Below, piece by piece: positions 1 to 11,544 of a stretch of DNA of 64,000 bases. A model generated the notes under the pieces. The model saw only the letters and a program-made list of their open reading frames with translations. It was not told the origin of the DNA and did no database searches. This stretch comes from Apostichopus japonicus (lineage: Eukaryota > Echinodermata > Holothuroidea > Aspidochirotida > Stichopodidae), in assembly GCF_037975245.1 (NCBI RefSeq), contig NC_092564.1, positions 8,281,984 through 8,345,983 on the forward strand, given 5' to 3'. Position numbers and translations under genes: made by a program. The first letter of the stretch is position 1; every line of letters starts with the position of its first letter.

Positions 1-1906
1 TGTAACTCACCTTTTGAACATCTTATTTTCTAAAGAAGAATGTGATTCATTTTCTTTTGTTGTCTCCAAGAAGTTACTACTCTGGGTGATTAAAAATGCG
101 ATGCTAGATTTTGGGAAAATGATTGTCGATGGGATGATATTGTCTGAAACTTAAAAAAGAAATAGGTTAGTTTCAGTTAATCCATCTAAAGTGAAGTAGT
201 TTTCTGAAACTTGATGAAAATATGCCATACAAAAAAAGAAATTTACCAAGGGGTTTGGAGGTCAACCTTGTGAACTCAGTGAGAACAATTCAGCTCTACT
301 CTTTGGTGCCAGTCAATTGTTAACAGAGGTCAGAGTAAAAAAAAACTCCAACTTTTGTCAGTTAAGGCTTATAAAGTTATATGTTAGTATATATGTAGGC
401 CTACGTAGGTCCCTTAATGATATGAATATAGTGTATAAAAGGCCCTAACTCTGTTGTAGTTTTCATAGTCAAAAATGCCTAAAGATTATACTATAGAACT
501 AGGCTAGGTTAGTTCCTAATGTTAGAACTTTTAACATTAGGGCTTAACAATAACAGTTAGGCCTACCTAGGCTAGGTTTAGCTTACTTTCCCATCCGGCT
601 CTAGGCCTAAGTATAATCTTCGCTTAAGACCAAACAGATAAGGCCCTCTTGAAGATGTCATAAACTGAAGTTAGACTTTGTGCTAAGAATAACATTTTAA
701 AATTGTAAAGTCAACATTAATGATTAAGATTTAGAACATCCTATGCTAGTTTTGAGTTTACTGGGGCTTTGCGTTAAGCTTGCCCTAGTACTATTTGAGC
801 TACAACTGTAAAAGGCTATAGTATAACGTTACTCGTTAGGCCTAGGACTTGCATGGGTCTGAAGTTAGCATTTAGCTAGGATAGAGTTACTTTCTTACAT
901 CTAACTTTATGTCCTTGCGACTGAAAATAGTGTGATATCTGCTCATTCTTCAAGTTTGTGTGGATAACAATGGGCCACGAGTCAGTAATACCTGACATTA
1001 TTATTTTTAAAACTATTATTCGTTGCACATGAACTATGACAAAACTCCATCTGGAAACTTATGCAGTTCTAACGTAACCGAGACTGCGAGAGAACTGTTG
1101 TACGGAACTGTTGTACATTTTGCCACCAACGAAATTGAGACAAAGTGTCAAACCAGCTAGCTGTTCTTTCATTTTTATGAACTTTTTTTTTGGGGGGGGG
1201 AGTCTGCTTTTTAAATTATATTTCTTGAAAATTAAAGAAGAACTAACACCTTCGTAAAATAATTATTCGTAATTTTGTAACGTTTTTACGAAATTTTGAC
1301 CAAATTTTATAATTACGAAAACCATTTCGGGCACAGCTACACCTCTCCCCGGCTGACAGATTATTTAAAACGATCAGTGCATTACAAAACTTATGAAATG
1401 TAAATGTAGTACAACCAATATAATGCATTCGAAAATTCTTCAAGCAGGTGCGAAATATAGCACTTTGCATCTAGGTACCCTCCATATTTGCCACATTTTT
1501 CAGGGGAAACCCTTCCCCTTTGACACCTCCCATCTGCAACGTAACATCTTAACCTCCCACTACATATAAACGTTGAACCATGCATGTTTAATTGGCCCCT
1601 TTCGTAGAAAGAACAGTCATCAAAACAGGCGTTAATTTAACACATGGCGATTAATTCAGTACAATACATAAGCATATGAGACATACATGTCTACCAAATT
1701 CCTCAAAAGGGAGGGTACTCCCCTTAGACCCCTCCCCTGGGCGATGTAACAGGTTATAGCTGCCTTCCACTAAATTAACGCAGTGAATGTGTGTATTCCT
1801 GGACCCCTAACTACAGGGGCCTCTTTCGTGTATTGGAAACTCATAATTCCCGAGCTCTCTATAAATGGAGGGGGGGGGGGGGCGGGGTGTGTGAGGGAAT
1901 TTATTT

Positions 1907-2245
1907 AAAAATTTGACGTTTTAACGACATTATACAAGATCTTTGTTATTTTTACAGATATGGAAGAGTGCAAGTCGGTAATTTCCATGTTTTTGGTATT
2001 TTGAAGAGTTGATGCATCTAAATTTCTAATCAAGAAACATTTTTAGATTTTTATCATTTCACGAGTTGGTATGTCGTCAAAGCGTACAGGCATTTTCCCA
2101 AATTGTTGACATTTTGACGACTTGATGCATCTCGGCGAAACGTAAGTTTTCAGATTTTCCACATTTTGACGATTTAGAATATGTAGTCAAAACATCATTG
2201 TTCAACTTGTCATATTCGAGTTGTTCAGCTAAAACATCAATTTAA
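1907..2245 (-). repeat. Diverged copies of the 52-bp satellite family
   Basis: Read on the minus strand, this stretch repeats elements such as AAAATCTGAAAA, CGCCGAGATG and AAGTCGTCAAAATG at roughly 50-base spacing. These match the unit of the tandem array at 42585-43150 (TTTTGCCGAGATAC, AAGTCGTCAAAATGAC). The copies here are much more diverged, so it reads as an old, decayed array of the same family in inverted orientation. Confidence 0.65.
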
Positions 2246-4248
2246 AACATCATCGCTTGTTAGAGGTTGTCTGGAATGTAAAACAGGGATATAAGTAGTA
2301 GACCTACCTGACAACTACACAGTGCCGTCGAATAGCAACACAGGCATCTGTTTCCTCCCAAGTAGAAAGTGTCCAACTGGACCATTAATGGCTGAGGATA
2401 TATGTCCTATCGGACTGCATATCCAGTAGTAATTGGTTCGCAATGACACCATAGCTGTGTAAGATGTGCCTCAAGGAGGGTGCATGGGCCTCATGCATGT
2501 TATGTGTGCCAGCTTTTTTATTATATACCAAGATACTTATTTTCACGGATGGATTGTTTCATTTGTTTGTATGGGGTATTTTATAGCAACAAGTATTTTT
2601 TCCTTTTACAAAACACATGACTGCTGCAATTATACAGCATTCTTACATCAACATTGTATTCAAATTAATTCAAATTCGTAAGGATGTTTAGTGTCGTTCT
2701 CAGCATAATTTGAGAACGATAAAGAACAACAATACTATACAAGACCCCTACTTATTAAATGAAACAATCCAAAGTGAAAATAATATCGTGCACAAACACA
2801 GACGCTTTTGGCGATTTCTGTACGAGAATCGCACAAAAAGTAGATAAAAAATAAAGAAAATCCTCATTAGTACTACAAATATTTGAGACTAAAATATACG
2901 CAAGTAGAACGGACATGCTATGAAAAGATCTGTCATAAGGGTTTCAAAGCTCGCGCCGATGGTCACTTTGGACGATTCTAAATATCTGTACAGGGGTAAA
3001 AAAAATTCTTACCTGTTTCATAACACAAAAATGATAAGAGGAAAGTAATTATAATATCGATAAATTTAAAAAACATGTAATATAATACTATTAAATTCTA
3101 ATGATGATTTTTTCGTTCCAATATCTGTTGAGTGAGCAATTATTACACAACAGTGTGACGCCGACATAGCTTATTCATCCCTTACCACAAAAATGGAACA
3201 ACCCCATGTCCTCCGCTTAATTCTCATGTTTTGTTCTGGAGTCAACGATAATCCGCATTCAGTGTCGATTTCTTCCCTATTTGAATGGATACAAACTGAC
3301 CGAAAGGTTTCACTACGATGGGGTATTTAATCCATACTGAATAACATTTGAGGTGTGTTTAGTGCTACTAATCAAATACTTTATTCAGTTGAAGTTCATT
3401 TGCATCACCGTGGCGTCACGGAAGGACCTTGCTATGTAGGCCAAGGGAGCTGGACCCTGGTAGGCCTATCATGAGCGCGGTATACCACGTTGGCCTATCA
3501 TCTCGATGAACTTTGATGGAAGGTGCCGCTGATATTGTACATCGTGGGGGAAGATCGTACCGGTGGGGACATCAATGTTCTTTGGTCGGTAAATACATGT
3601 AGGCAACGTATTCAAATTTTAAATATTAATTGGTCATCAGCATTACCCTCATATATGCTAAAAATTAAAATAATGATAACTTATGCTCACATACCAGAAA
3701 GCACCCTACTAGTGTCTGCCTTATTGAGAAATGTGTAATTGAGCCCTCTATATCTAGAAAAAATAATGAGTACCAGAGCTTCTACAGTAAAGTTCTTTTG
3801 AAATAATCTAGCAAGTTTACGGGTGCTATATGTCGAGCCAATATACTAGTACTGCCCTATATGTGATATAATTTTATCATATCACTGTGACATTTTAGAT
3901 CTGTGCGGGGTAACGGAAAACACTGTAATTCTCTCCAATCACTTTATCTGTTTAAAACAGTGTGCGATAAACGCGCGTTTATCCATCTCTCTTCAAGAAA
4001 TAGCGTATGAAACGCGAAAATTCTAGTAGTATTGCTTGTAAGTATTAATTCATTTCTCTGTAAGTGTGTCCCTTTAAAGAATAACTTCGTGTACAGATTG
4101 CCGGGTCATTCAATTGAAGAAAACATAATCTTCGAGATTTCTGTAACTTTATTTGCATTTCGTGCTTTAGAAAGTATTTTCTACGTATAAATGATAAGTT
4201 ACGTTGTTTACTATATATATGGCCAATCGTACGTTAGTCCTGCTTAAA

Positions 4249-4339
4249 AGCACTCGTACTGACAGTATGAGCAATATGAATATCATGTTTCTACAAGATA
4301 ATGGTTAACCCATATCGGTACTGTCAGTATACGAGTGCT
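4249..4339. other. Near-perfect hairpin, 19-bp stem
   Basis: The arm at 4249-4267 (AGCACTCGTACTGACAGTA) pairs along its whole length with 4319-4339, leaving a single 2-base bulge and a loop of about 51 bases. An extra short inverted pair (ATATCATG near 4280, CATGATAT near 4347) lies in and beside the loop. It could be a small inverted-repeat element or a pre-miRNA-like foldback. The loop is longer than in most animal pre-miRNAs, so no RNA gene is claimed. Confidence 0.45.
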
Positions 4340-5719
4340 TCGAAGCATGATATGGGAAAACATGTAAGATAACGTGCTATTCAGCATTAGGATATTGTTC
4401 CAACTGGCTGGATTTATCGAAAATGGATGTAGGCATGCAATGTAAAAATAGCCACAGATACATGTAACTTATATACCGGTTCATTCTTCATTCGGAATGG
4501 CTATATACATTATTGCATTCGGTAAAATGACAATAACCCGTCGAGAATTGGAGGGAGTTTTCCCAATTGCGCCAGTCTTCACATACATTGTATTGGAGTA
4601 TATGTCACTTTGTTCACATAGAGCAAGTCCCTCTGACGGAGATAAAAAATAAATGCATCTATAGAGGGGTTTGATCACACGAGCTCCCCCTAAATACTAC
4701 CTAAATTTCTCAATCGCAAAATGAGTATAAATAGGTGGTTTCGGTTGATTAAGAATATCTGTAATTTGAATAAAATATATCTCTAATTCAATTGAAAAGC
4801 ATCTTTATTGAACAGTTGAAGATACCACTAATAGGAACTAAAATACCTTATGACATGACTTTAAGAAAATAGGAATTGAAATATTAAGGAAAATTACAGA
4901 AAGAAAAAGAGATTTGAAGTAAATAGACGCGTATAGGCAAACAAGAAGAGTTGTCCTTTACCTCAACAATTTTTTTATTTCATCATTTTCAAAATTGTCT
5001 GCATTAATGAACTCGTGTACATGTATAGCGTCTTCCACCACACAAATAAGCCTATATGTAAAGGCATAAAATATACAAAGTTAATAGTTTGTTGAACTTG
5101 TGTCGCAACATAAGACTATGTCCAATATACCATGAGATCGTCGAAATAACCAGTTACTTATATCCTGGCAGAAGCGTGGGGTGAGGGCGGGGGGGGGGGT
5201 GGAAGTGTTGGACAGGACCACATACCCATTGCAAACGCCATATCACATTTACCGAAGATTATGCCAATTCATTTATTGGCGAATAAGGCTGCGATGTGTT
5301 TATAATATCATTTGTGAGAGGGGGTTTTCCCCAACCTCTTGTTTACGTAATCGCATGAGACAATTTGTTCCCTTTTCTCAAAATAAAGAATATGCAACCA
5401 CATGTATATTACCAACAATACTTTCATAACATGACAGTAAAGGATTTTCGAATCAACGACGTATAACACTTAATACTATATTGCCATTAAATGATACAGG
5501 CTAATTACCAACTGATTATTTGCGAGAAGAAATTCTCAAAAAAAGTTGGGAGAGGACAAACGAGTGTGGTGGTGGCTATTAACAACTGCCTGTAATAGTG
5601 AGCAGCCACACGATATCGTCAAAAACGATGTTTGCACTTTGTTTTTGCCAATGGTTTGGTGAGCTTTTCGTAAATATTCAGGATTATTTGTTCAGCTCCA
5701 ATGATTCTAAAATTGGATT

Positions 5720-8700
5720 TCAGTAATTATTAGCATTTTGCATTCCTGGTTCCAAGCTATTCCAGCCGTCCTCGTAGTTGTTGTGACCAATCGGATCTTC
5801 CCCGACATCTTCAGAATGGCGGCTATGAGCCACCGCATCTAAGTCGATCGGGTCGTGCGCAACGTAATCAAGGCCATCTACGTCATATTCTATTCCACTA
5901 GGGACACGCCCATCTAATGAAGGAAAACATATGAGAGATATATTAATGAGATGTAAACATAGAAATTATAATTATAATTGCACTTTAAAACGGATGAGCT
6001 TAATCTATGTACGGTAGTTCTTTAATTAGTATTAGTATTTTTCATGATTGCTGCAGAGAGTCATTTAATATACCAGTGAATGTCAATATGAATGTCTGAC
6101 CAAAAGGGGTGCCGGGGGAGGGGGGGGGAGGGCGTGGATAGGGAGCGTTCGTAGTGCGTTACCATGCATATAGACGGACCAATTCCTTAGGTTCCGATGT
6201 CGTTCCCAGCATGTAATCCAACCCCAACAAATCGCCCCCCCCCCCTTCCTTTAGTTCCTTCCAAAACTTAGCATGATAGTAGCAAATATACTACGATCGA
6301 AAGTCTGTGATCCACTAAGAATATTTCAGGTTTCTAATAAAATGTACATGCTCGAATCATGCTTTAAACACAACGTCTCTGCACGGTGTAAACTCACTGT
6401 TTGGCATTAGGTAGACGTTACCAGTCTCACGGAGCTTCTCAACATCCTCACCATCAACATCTTCTCTTTCATATACTGCAGGTTGCTCAAATGTTGAACC
6501 TTGGATGATGGGGTCAACATCTTCATTTTGGAACAACGGTCTCTCACTGTCACCAATAGGAGTTTCATCCAGGTATACCTCACTAACGTCATTCTTGTAA
6601 TTGAAGTTTACCATTCTGTTATCATTGATCACTACAAAACTGTCTCCATTTCCCATCTTATGTTGGCTGTCTTCAAAATCCAGTGCATCCTGGTAATACG
6701 ATTTACCGCCGAATTGGTTAGGCTGAGAACATTAAAACAATGTCAACCAATAGATAAAAATTAATCAAAAGTCTACATACTCCAACTCTACTTAATGGTG
6801 TCGCTGCTGTTAAGAATTTTTTAGGATGTTTCCACTGCATCTTGCGTTAGTCCAAAGTGCTGTAATATATGGAACGCGAAAAGGACCACAACATATGATG
6901 ATGTTTATGATGATCTAATTTTATACGTTCATGTACTAAAAACTAACGATCATGTACTAAACATATACGATGATGTACTAAAAAACTAAGATGTACATCA
7001 AAACATCCGATGATGCATGTACTAAAAACGTAAGATGTACATCAAAACATATACGATCATGTACTGAAAACTAATTGTGATGATGATGAAAATGCGCAAG
7101 TTACAAAAAAGTGGCGTATGAATATCCATTTTTGTCGTTTGAATACGCGTATGAATATTCATATATGGGGCGGTGCTTATATTGGATGAATACACTGGGT
7201 CGCTATTATTTTGCTCCTTGGTACGAAGGTTAGTCGCAGCGTACGCAGTCATATACTTTCGTCGAAATAATAATACATGTAATGTTAGGGATAGCCTAGC
7301 TTAAGTATGTGTATAGGCCTGCCTTACTTAGCCTACGCGGGATTTTTAAAATAAAAAAATATACTACTAGTACTACTAGCTATAAGAAATGGATTCCCAA
7401 GATGCTACAGAAAAACGAATAGAAGAGTTTTTTAAAATGGGCTTTACCAATAAGGAAATGGCAGATATGCTAGATATAAGCGTAACAACTTTGAAACGCA
7501 TTAGGTTATCCTTGGGAATTAGGAAGGAGGATGTTACTTCAGTTATAACTAGTGAGCATATCATAACTAGGCCTATACTGAGCATAGGGCGCATAACTTA
7601 AACTTAAGGCCTAAGGCAATGCCTACGTACAGTACAGAGTTTAAACAAGTTAGTATGTACTACTAGTTCTAGTATAGCAATCTGCATGTCGTCAATTGTT
7701 CTTGTTTATGTTACAACTGCAGAGGCATTTATACCAATAAGGACCTTTTGGGCATTTGATGGACTATAGTTTTATTTGAGCGATGAAATGGCCAATGACC
7801 AACAACATTGAATCTGATGTGATGTGATATAGGCAAATGCATAGGCTAGGCTAGGTTACTTTGGAATTAAAAACAAAACAAAACAAATAGATATATGCCT
7901 AACTGCCTATAAAACTGGTCAGTGTGATTGATTATATGGCACAGTTGGCACCAATGGACCTTAATAGAGAATTAAGTGACCTGGGCCATGTAATTCTTTT
8001 GTGCACGAGAGATATGGGTCTTTGAGTTTGAGCCTAGCCTTAGGCTAAGCTAGCAGTAGCATTAGCACTCTATGTACAGTATTATAAAGCACCTTCAGAG
8101 CACTGCTTTTTCAGTTTCTCCACACTTACTACAGAGCTCTCAACTGACCCCGCAATTCGCGGGTTGGACCTGCATTCTAACACCCAAACCCGCGCAAGCG
8201 TCCGACAAACCCGCATTGTAATTGTAAAGTATACATAAAAAATGCATCAAATTTTGACTTAAGTAGCAACCATCATTTATTTAGCATTTAGCATCATAGA
8301 AAAACACATTGCAAATTATTCTTCTTTCAGTAGGTGCCCGAAAAATTCTCAGCATATTGCCCGATTTTTCACCAAAAAAATATGGTTGGGGCTGCGCCCC
8401 CCCCCCTCCAGCACCCCGCCTCCTACGCCTATGTTTAGGGTAGACCTACCCTTTCTTTGCGGAAATTTTCCTTCACTTGCTCGGTGTTTTCGAGCTCCAG
8501 AGACTCAATTATATCATCCATGATTCTCGTGAATTGAAACAGTATAATTATAATGAAGCAAATTTCTAAAATCGTATTTGATTGCCGTTTAATGTGCTTT
8601 GCCTTTAATACTATTTGTTACTTACATTCGTACGCACATGTAGTATACTGTATACGTTCCAAACGTACGTACGTTCAAATGCCAAAACAATTTTCGCGGT

Positions 8701-10119
8701 CTGCTAAATATTCATACACATAACTATTAAGTATTATTACAGCCAATCCTCAGTGAATATCACACACTTCAAATTAATAATATAGTATGCTACCGGTACC
8801 CGTTGATTACAAAGTACCGTACCCCTAGGAATATCAAAGTTGATACCGAAGCCCCGCCCCTAGTGGTTCTTAATGAGTTTATACTGAATATTCATACACG
8901 TATGCAGATGCCACATACGAATATACATACGCGTATGCAGACGCCACTTTTTTTTAACATAACATTATTAGTACATGATCGTATTTGTTTTGATACATCG
9001 TACGTTTGTACTGGAACATGATCGTATATGTTTAATACATGATCGTATACTTTTAGTACATGATCGTATATGTTTAGAACATGATAGTATACTTTTAGTA
9101 CATGATCGTGTATTTTTAGTACATGATCATAAGTTTTCAGCACATGATCGTATAAAATTAGATCATCATTAACATCATCATATTTTGTGGTCCTTTTCGC
9201 GTTCATACTATAGTGTACTGGGGAAAATTAAACGTCGAATGATCATCAGGCATAGTGGCTGGAATACTTAGTCTACCAAATACACGGACTATTACATGTT
9301 GTGGTCCTTTTCGCGTTCCATACTATAGTGCGTTTAATCGGCACTCCTATAGGAAAAGCACGTAAGTAACCTTGTAATAGTCTATCAAATTTCATTATGT
9401 GTCTGAGAGCATATTTTATTTCCTCTTGTGGTATATGGCATCTGTATGCATTTTGCCGTATTTTTTCGTACAAAGTGGTTATTTTTACGACTAGGAGTAC
9501 TATTTTTACGACCAGGAGTAACAATAATTTCCCCGTTAGGGTTAGGGTTAGGAATGGATTGAGAGTTAGAGTTAGGGTGAGGGTTACCCCTACTACATGC
9601 ACAGTTGCTTTATTTACTTTGAATTCGCATGAACTCGCCGATGTCGTAAGAATAGTTTAGAAATAGGCCGTGGCTATTCTTACAACTAGTTGTAACAATT
9701 ATTTATAAACTATTCTTACAACAAAGGCGAATTCAAACGCAGTAAAGTAAATAAAGCAACTGCGCATGTAGTAGGGGTAACCCTAACCCTAAACCTCAAT
9801 CCTAAACCTAATTCTAACCCTAACCGGAAATTATTGATACTCCTCGTCGTAAAAATGGTACTCCTGGTTATAAAAATAGCAACTGCGCATGCGCAGTCGA
9901 AAATTATTCTTAAGACTAGTTGTAAAAATAGCCACTTTGTTATAAATAATTGTTACGACTAGTCGTAAGAATAGCTACTGCCTTTTTCGTAAGGCTATAG
10001 GCTTAGGCCTTCATATTAATAAAATGACCTACCTCGATAGAGTACGCAGAACTTCTTCTCTCAATCAAGAGCATTATAAACCAGACAAGGCATAACCTTT
10101 TCTGCATCGTGGAAACCAT
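5720..10119 (-). CDS. Secreted acidic protein of unknown function, three exons
   Basis: The coding exons are 10119-10033, 6722-6422 and 5913-5720 (87+301+194 bp), giving 193 residues. Donors are GTAGGT and GTAACG, acceptors CTCAG and ATTAG; phases (0, then 1) join without a break. The start is supported by an in-frame TAA 18 bases upstream. Exon 1 encodes a classic signal peptide: K-R, then hydrophobic LCLVWFIMLLI, then a likely cleavage after SSA. The mature part has no cysteine and is rich in D, E, N and Y, with few K or R. DPI occurs three times and DVDG twice. No transmembrane segment follows, and no KR/RR site flanks a peptide, so a neuropeptide precursor is unlikely. I do not recognise the family. 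An extracellular matrix or mineral-associated role is conceivable but is inference from acidity alone. Its 5' end faces creatine kinase 1.4 kb away. Confidence 0.72.
7389..7601 (+). pseudogene. Helix-turn-helix fragment, probable transposon remnant
   Basis: The frame encodes 70 residues. The first ~45 look like a helix-turn-helix DNA-binding head: an acidic/aromatic helix, then GFTNKEMADMLDISVTTLKR, the pattern of sigma-like or transposase HTH domains that read 'G-x-T-x-x-E-I-A...S-x-x-T-x-x-R'. The frame then runs into filler and stops. It lies just inside the left arm of the fold-back element. It may be the decayed N-terminus of that element's transposase or integrase, or a fragment of another one. 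No catalytic DDE region is visible nearby. Confidence 0.4.
8316..8436 (-). repeat. Dispersed G-rich repeat, copy A
   Basis: The reverse complement of this segment matches 37697-37850 closely over more than 100 bases: GTAGGAGGCG, a G-run, GCAGCCCC, then GGGCAATATGCTGAGAATT, GGGCACCTACT and AATTTGCAATGTGTTTTTC. It is a multi-copy interspersed element of unknown class and has no coding capacity. Confidence 0.75.
9293..9331. repeat. Solo terminus of the fold-back element
   Basis: GTGGTCCTTTTCGCGTTCCA followed by TACTATAGTG repeats the right end of the element finishing at 9213. It suggests the intact terminus reads CACTATAGTATGGAACGC. It may be the remnant of a second insertion or of a longer composite end. 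Confidence 0.55.
9473..9880. repeat. Fold-back repeat with telomere-like GTTAGG tracts
   Basis: A left arm (about 9473-9659) and a right arm (about 9705-9880) are inverted copies of each other, separated by about 45 bases. Each carries, in mirror order, a TTTTTACGA..AGGAGTA motif, a short run of GTTAGGGTTAGGG-type units (CCCTAACCC on the right arm), GTAGTAGGGGTAACCC-like sequence and GAATTCGC or its complement. Further TTGTAAAAATAGCCACTTTG and TCGTAAGAATAGC pieces extend to about 9980. It is a non-coding MITE-like or fold-back element within intron 1 of the secreted-protein gene. Confidence 0.7.
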
Positions 10120-11544
10120 TTTGTTCACAAACTCTTAAACCTCGTGTAGAAAGAGTGCAAAAAAGAAGAAGCCTATAGGCTCGTACCGTCAGTGTATTGC
10201 AATTCAAGTTCAATGCAAGCCCATCGCGCATCCCGTATAGGATCAGATTTGTTTATTGTTCGCGCGTGGATTTTGCATTTAAAATTATCAGCAGACGTTA
10301 GCATAAACAATCAAAAAAGCCGATGATGTCATACAAGGAACTTCTCTTTATTGTCAAGGCAACTGGGGAACTGGGAGCATGGAGCAGTGGACGTGCGCGT
10401 TTTATTTCAGAGGGCCAACCAAAAAGCACTTTTAATTCATAATTGTATTTATATTTTATATAACAATTGAACACTTCTTAGTTATAAAACTGGAAGAAAA
10501 CTGATATTTTAACCAAATATATATAAATATTCACCACATGCAGAATAGACACACATAATGTCATGACTACCCTGTCGTATGCGCGATATGTCTGTACAAT
10601 ATATACTCATGCGAGTCGCGTGACACATTTTGCGTCTTATATAACGGCCAATCCTATTGCGTACGTTATCTTTTGCAAACGTTGCTAGTGGCATATTTAA
10701 AACAAAACAGACTCGCCAAATACTGATCCGTTGTTCACCGCAGAGTATTGTAAGAGTTGCTATGGAGTGTGGCACATTGCTAGCATCACAAAGATGTGCA
10801 GCCAATCATTGGAAGGAACCGATTGGAGAAGACGCGCACTGTGCCTAAATATTTGTTACGCGCGGTTATGTTTTCACGCGTGACTTAAGCACGGTTATGT
10901 TTTCACGCGTGACTTTTGCAATTTTGATATTTGAAACAAACCTGGTCAGTTGTGTGCAGGGGTCTTTTGCCGGTGGTCAAGTGGCTTAATTTAACATCAG
11001 GATTTGCTGTTTCATGTGAGTTAAGGACTCATTTTCAATATTGGTCTATAATAACACTAAATTAATTAATTAGCAGGCAATATTAAATCATGTAAATATA
11101 CTGCCAGCTGCATTTTAGCGGCATATTTAAGTATACTTCAGGGACTAGCCTAGCTTAATTTTATGCGAGGAACTTCAAGTGGGGTTATCATTTTATCGTA
11201 ATTTTAAGAAACATATTAGATATTACTCAAAATAAATTTATAACGATTTATCAAACCTAAAAAAAACGCAATCGCTTTATGTTTTACTTTCAAAGGAGCT
11301 ACATCCACTGATTCGTACTAACCCAAGCAGATCTTTTATACAAACGAACGTTGATCAAGTATATCTTTCAAGAAGATTTTATAATTATTGAAAACAAAAT
11401 GTGAAGAGTGAAATAGCACTGTATAAGAATTACAACATGTATATGGAACTATATAATAATGTTGTAGAATGTCGTAGTACTGTTGATGAGACAGTCATTT
11501 TATTCGTTCTACTTGCACAGACCAGTCCCAACCTTCTTATCAAG
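10120..11544. promoter_or_regulatory. Shared upstream region of two divergent genes
   Basis: This 1.4-kb stretch lies between the start codons of the minus-strand secreted-protein gene and the plus-strand creatine kinase gene, so it should hold both promoters and 5' UTRs. Visible elements are CCAAT-type boxes at about 10648 and clustered at 10801-10826 (the sequence CCAATCATTGG carries two in opposite orientation), and a perfect 24-base direct repeat at 10863-10886 and 10892-10915 whose core is TTTTCACGCGTGACTT. Regulatory roles are inferred from position. I see no convincing TATA box. Confidence 0.35.

Larger units (their letters stand above)
1..5719. other. Intergenic, no recognised gene
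   Basis: I find no coding exon with both plausible splice sites and a recognisable protein. Open frames here are short (60-100 residues), low in complexity or without family features. The stretch contains TAGGCC/AGGCTAGG-rich filler (about 400-870), homopolymer G runs near 1190 and 1870, two related C-rich segments near 1480-1560 and 1700-1760, a diverged satellite segment (1907-2245) and a hairpin (4249-4339). Unrecognised exons of a gene lying to the left cannot be excluded. Confidence 0.5.
6861..9213. mobile_element. Fold-back DNA element with ~330-bp inverted arms
   Basis: The arms at about 6861-7190 and 8860-9213 are inverted copies of each other. Both end in a GAACGCGAAAAGGACCACAA block, followed by ATGATGATG and ATCTAATTTTATACG, then tandem ~20-base subunits (CATGATCGTATA..TTTAGTA), and innermost a segment with TATGAATATTCATA-like palindromes and a GCGGGGC block. 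The interior holds a short helix-turn-helix frame (7389-7601) and a common G/C-rich dispersed repeat (8316-8436). It sits in intron 1 of the secreted-protein gene. Arms of tandem subunits are typical of fold-back elements. I could not define a target-site duplication. Confidence 0.7.

Noticed and set aside
6357-6421. Continuation of the secreted-protein exon 2 frame to its own stop
   Set aside because: A good donor at 6422 joins in phase with exon 3, so this part is treated as intron; an intron-retained form remains possible.
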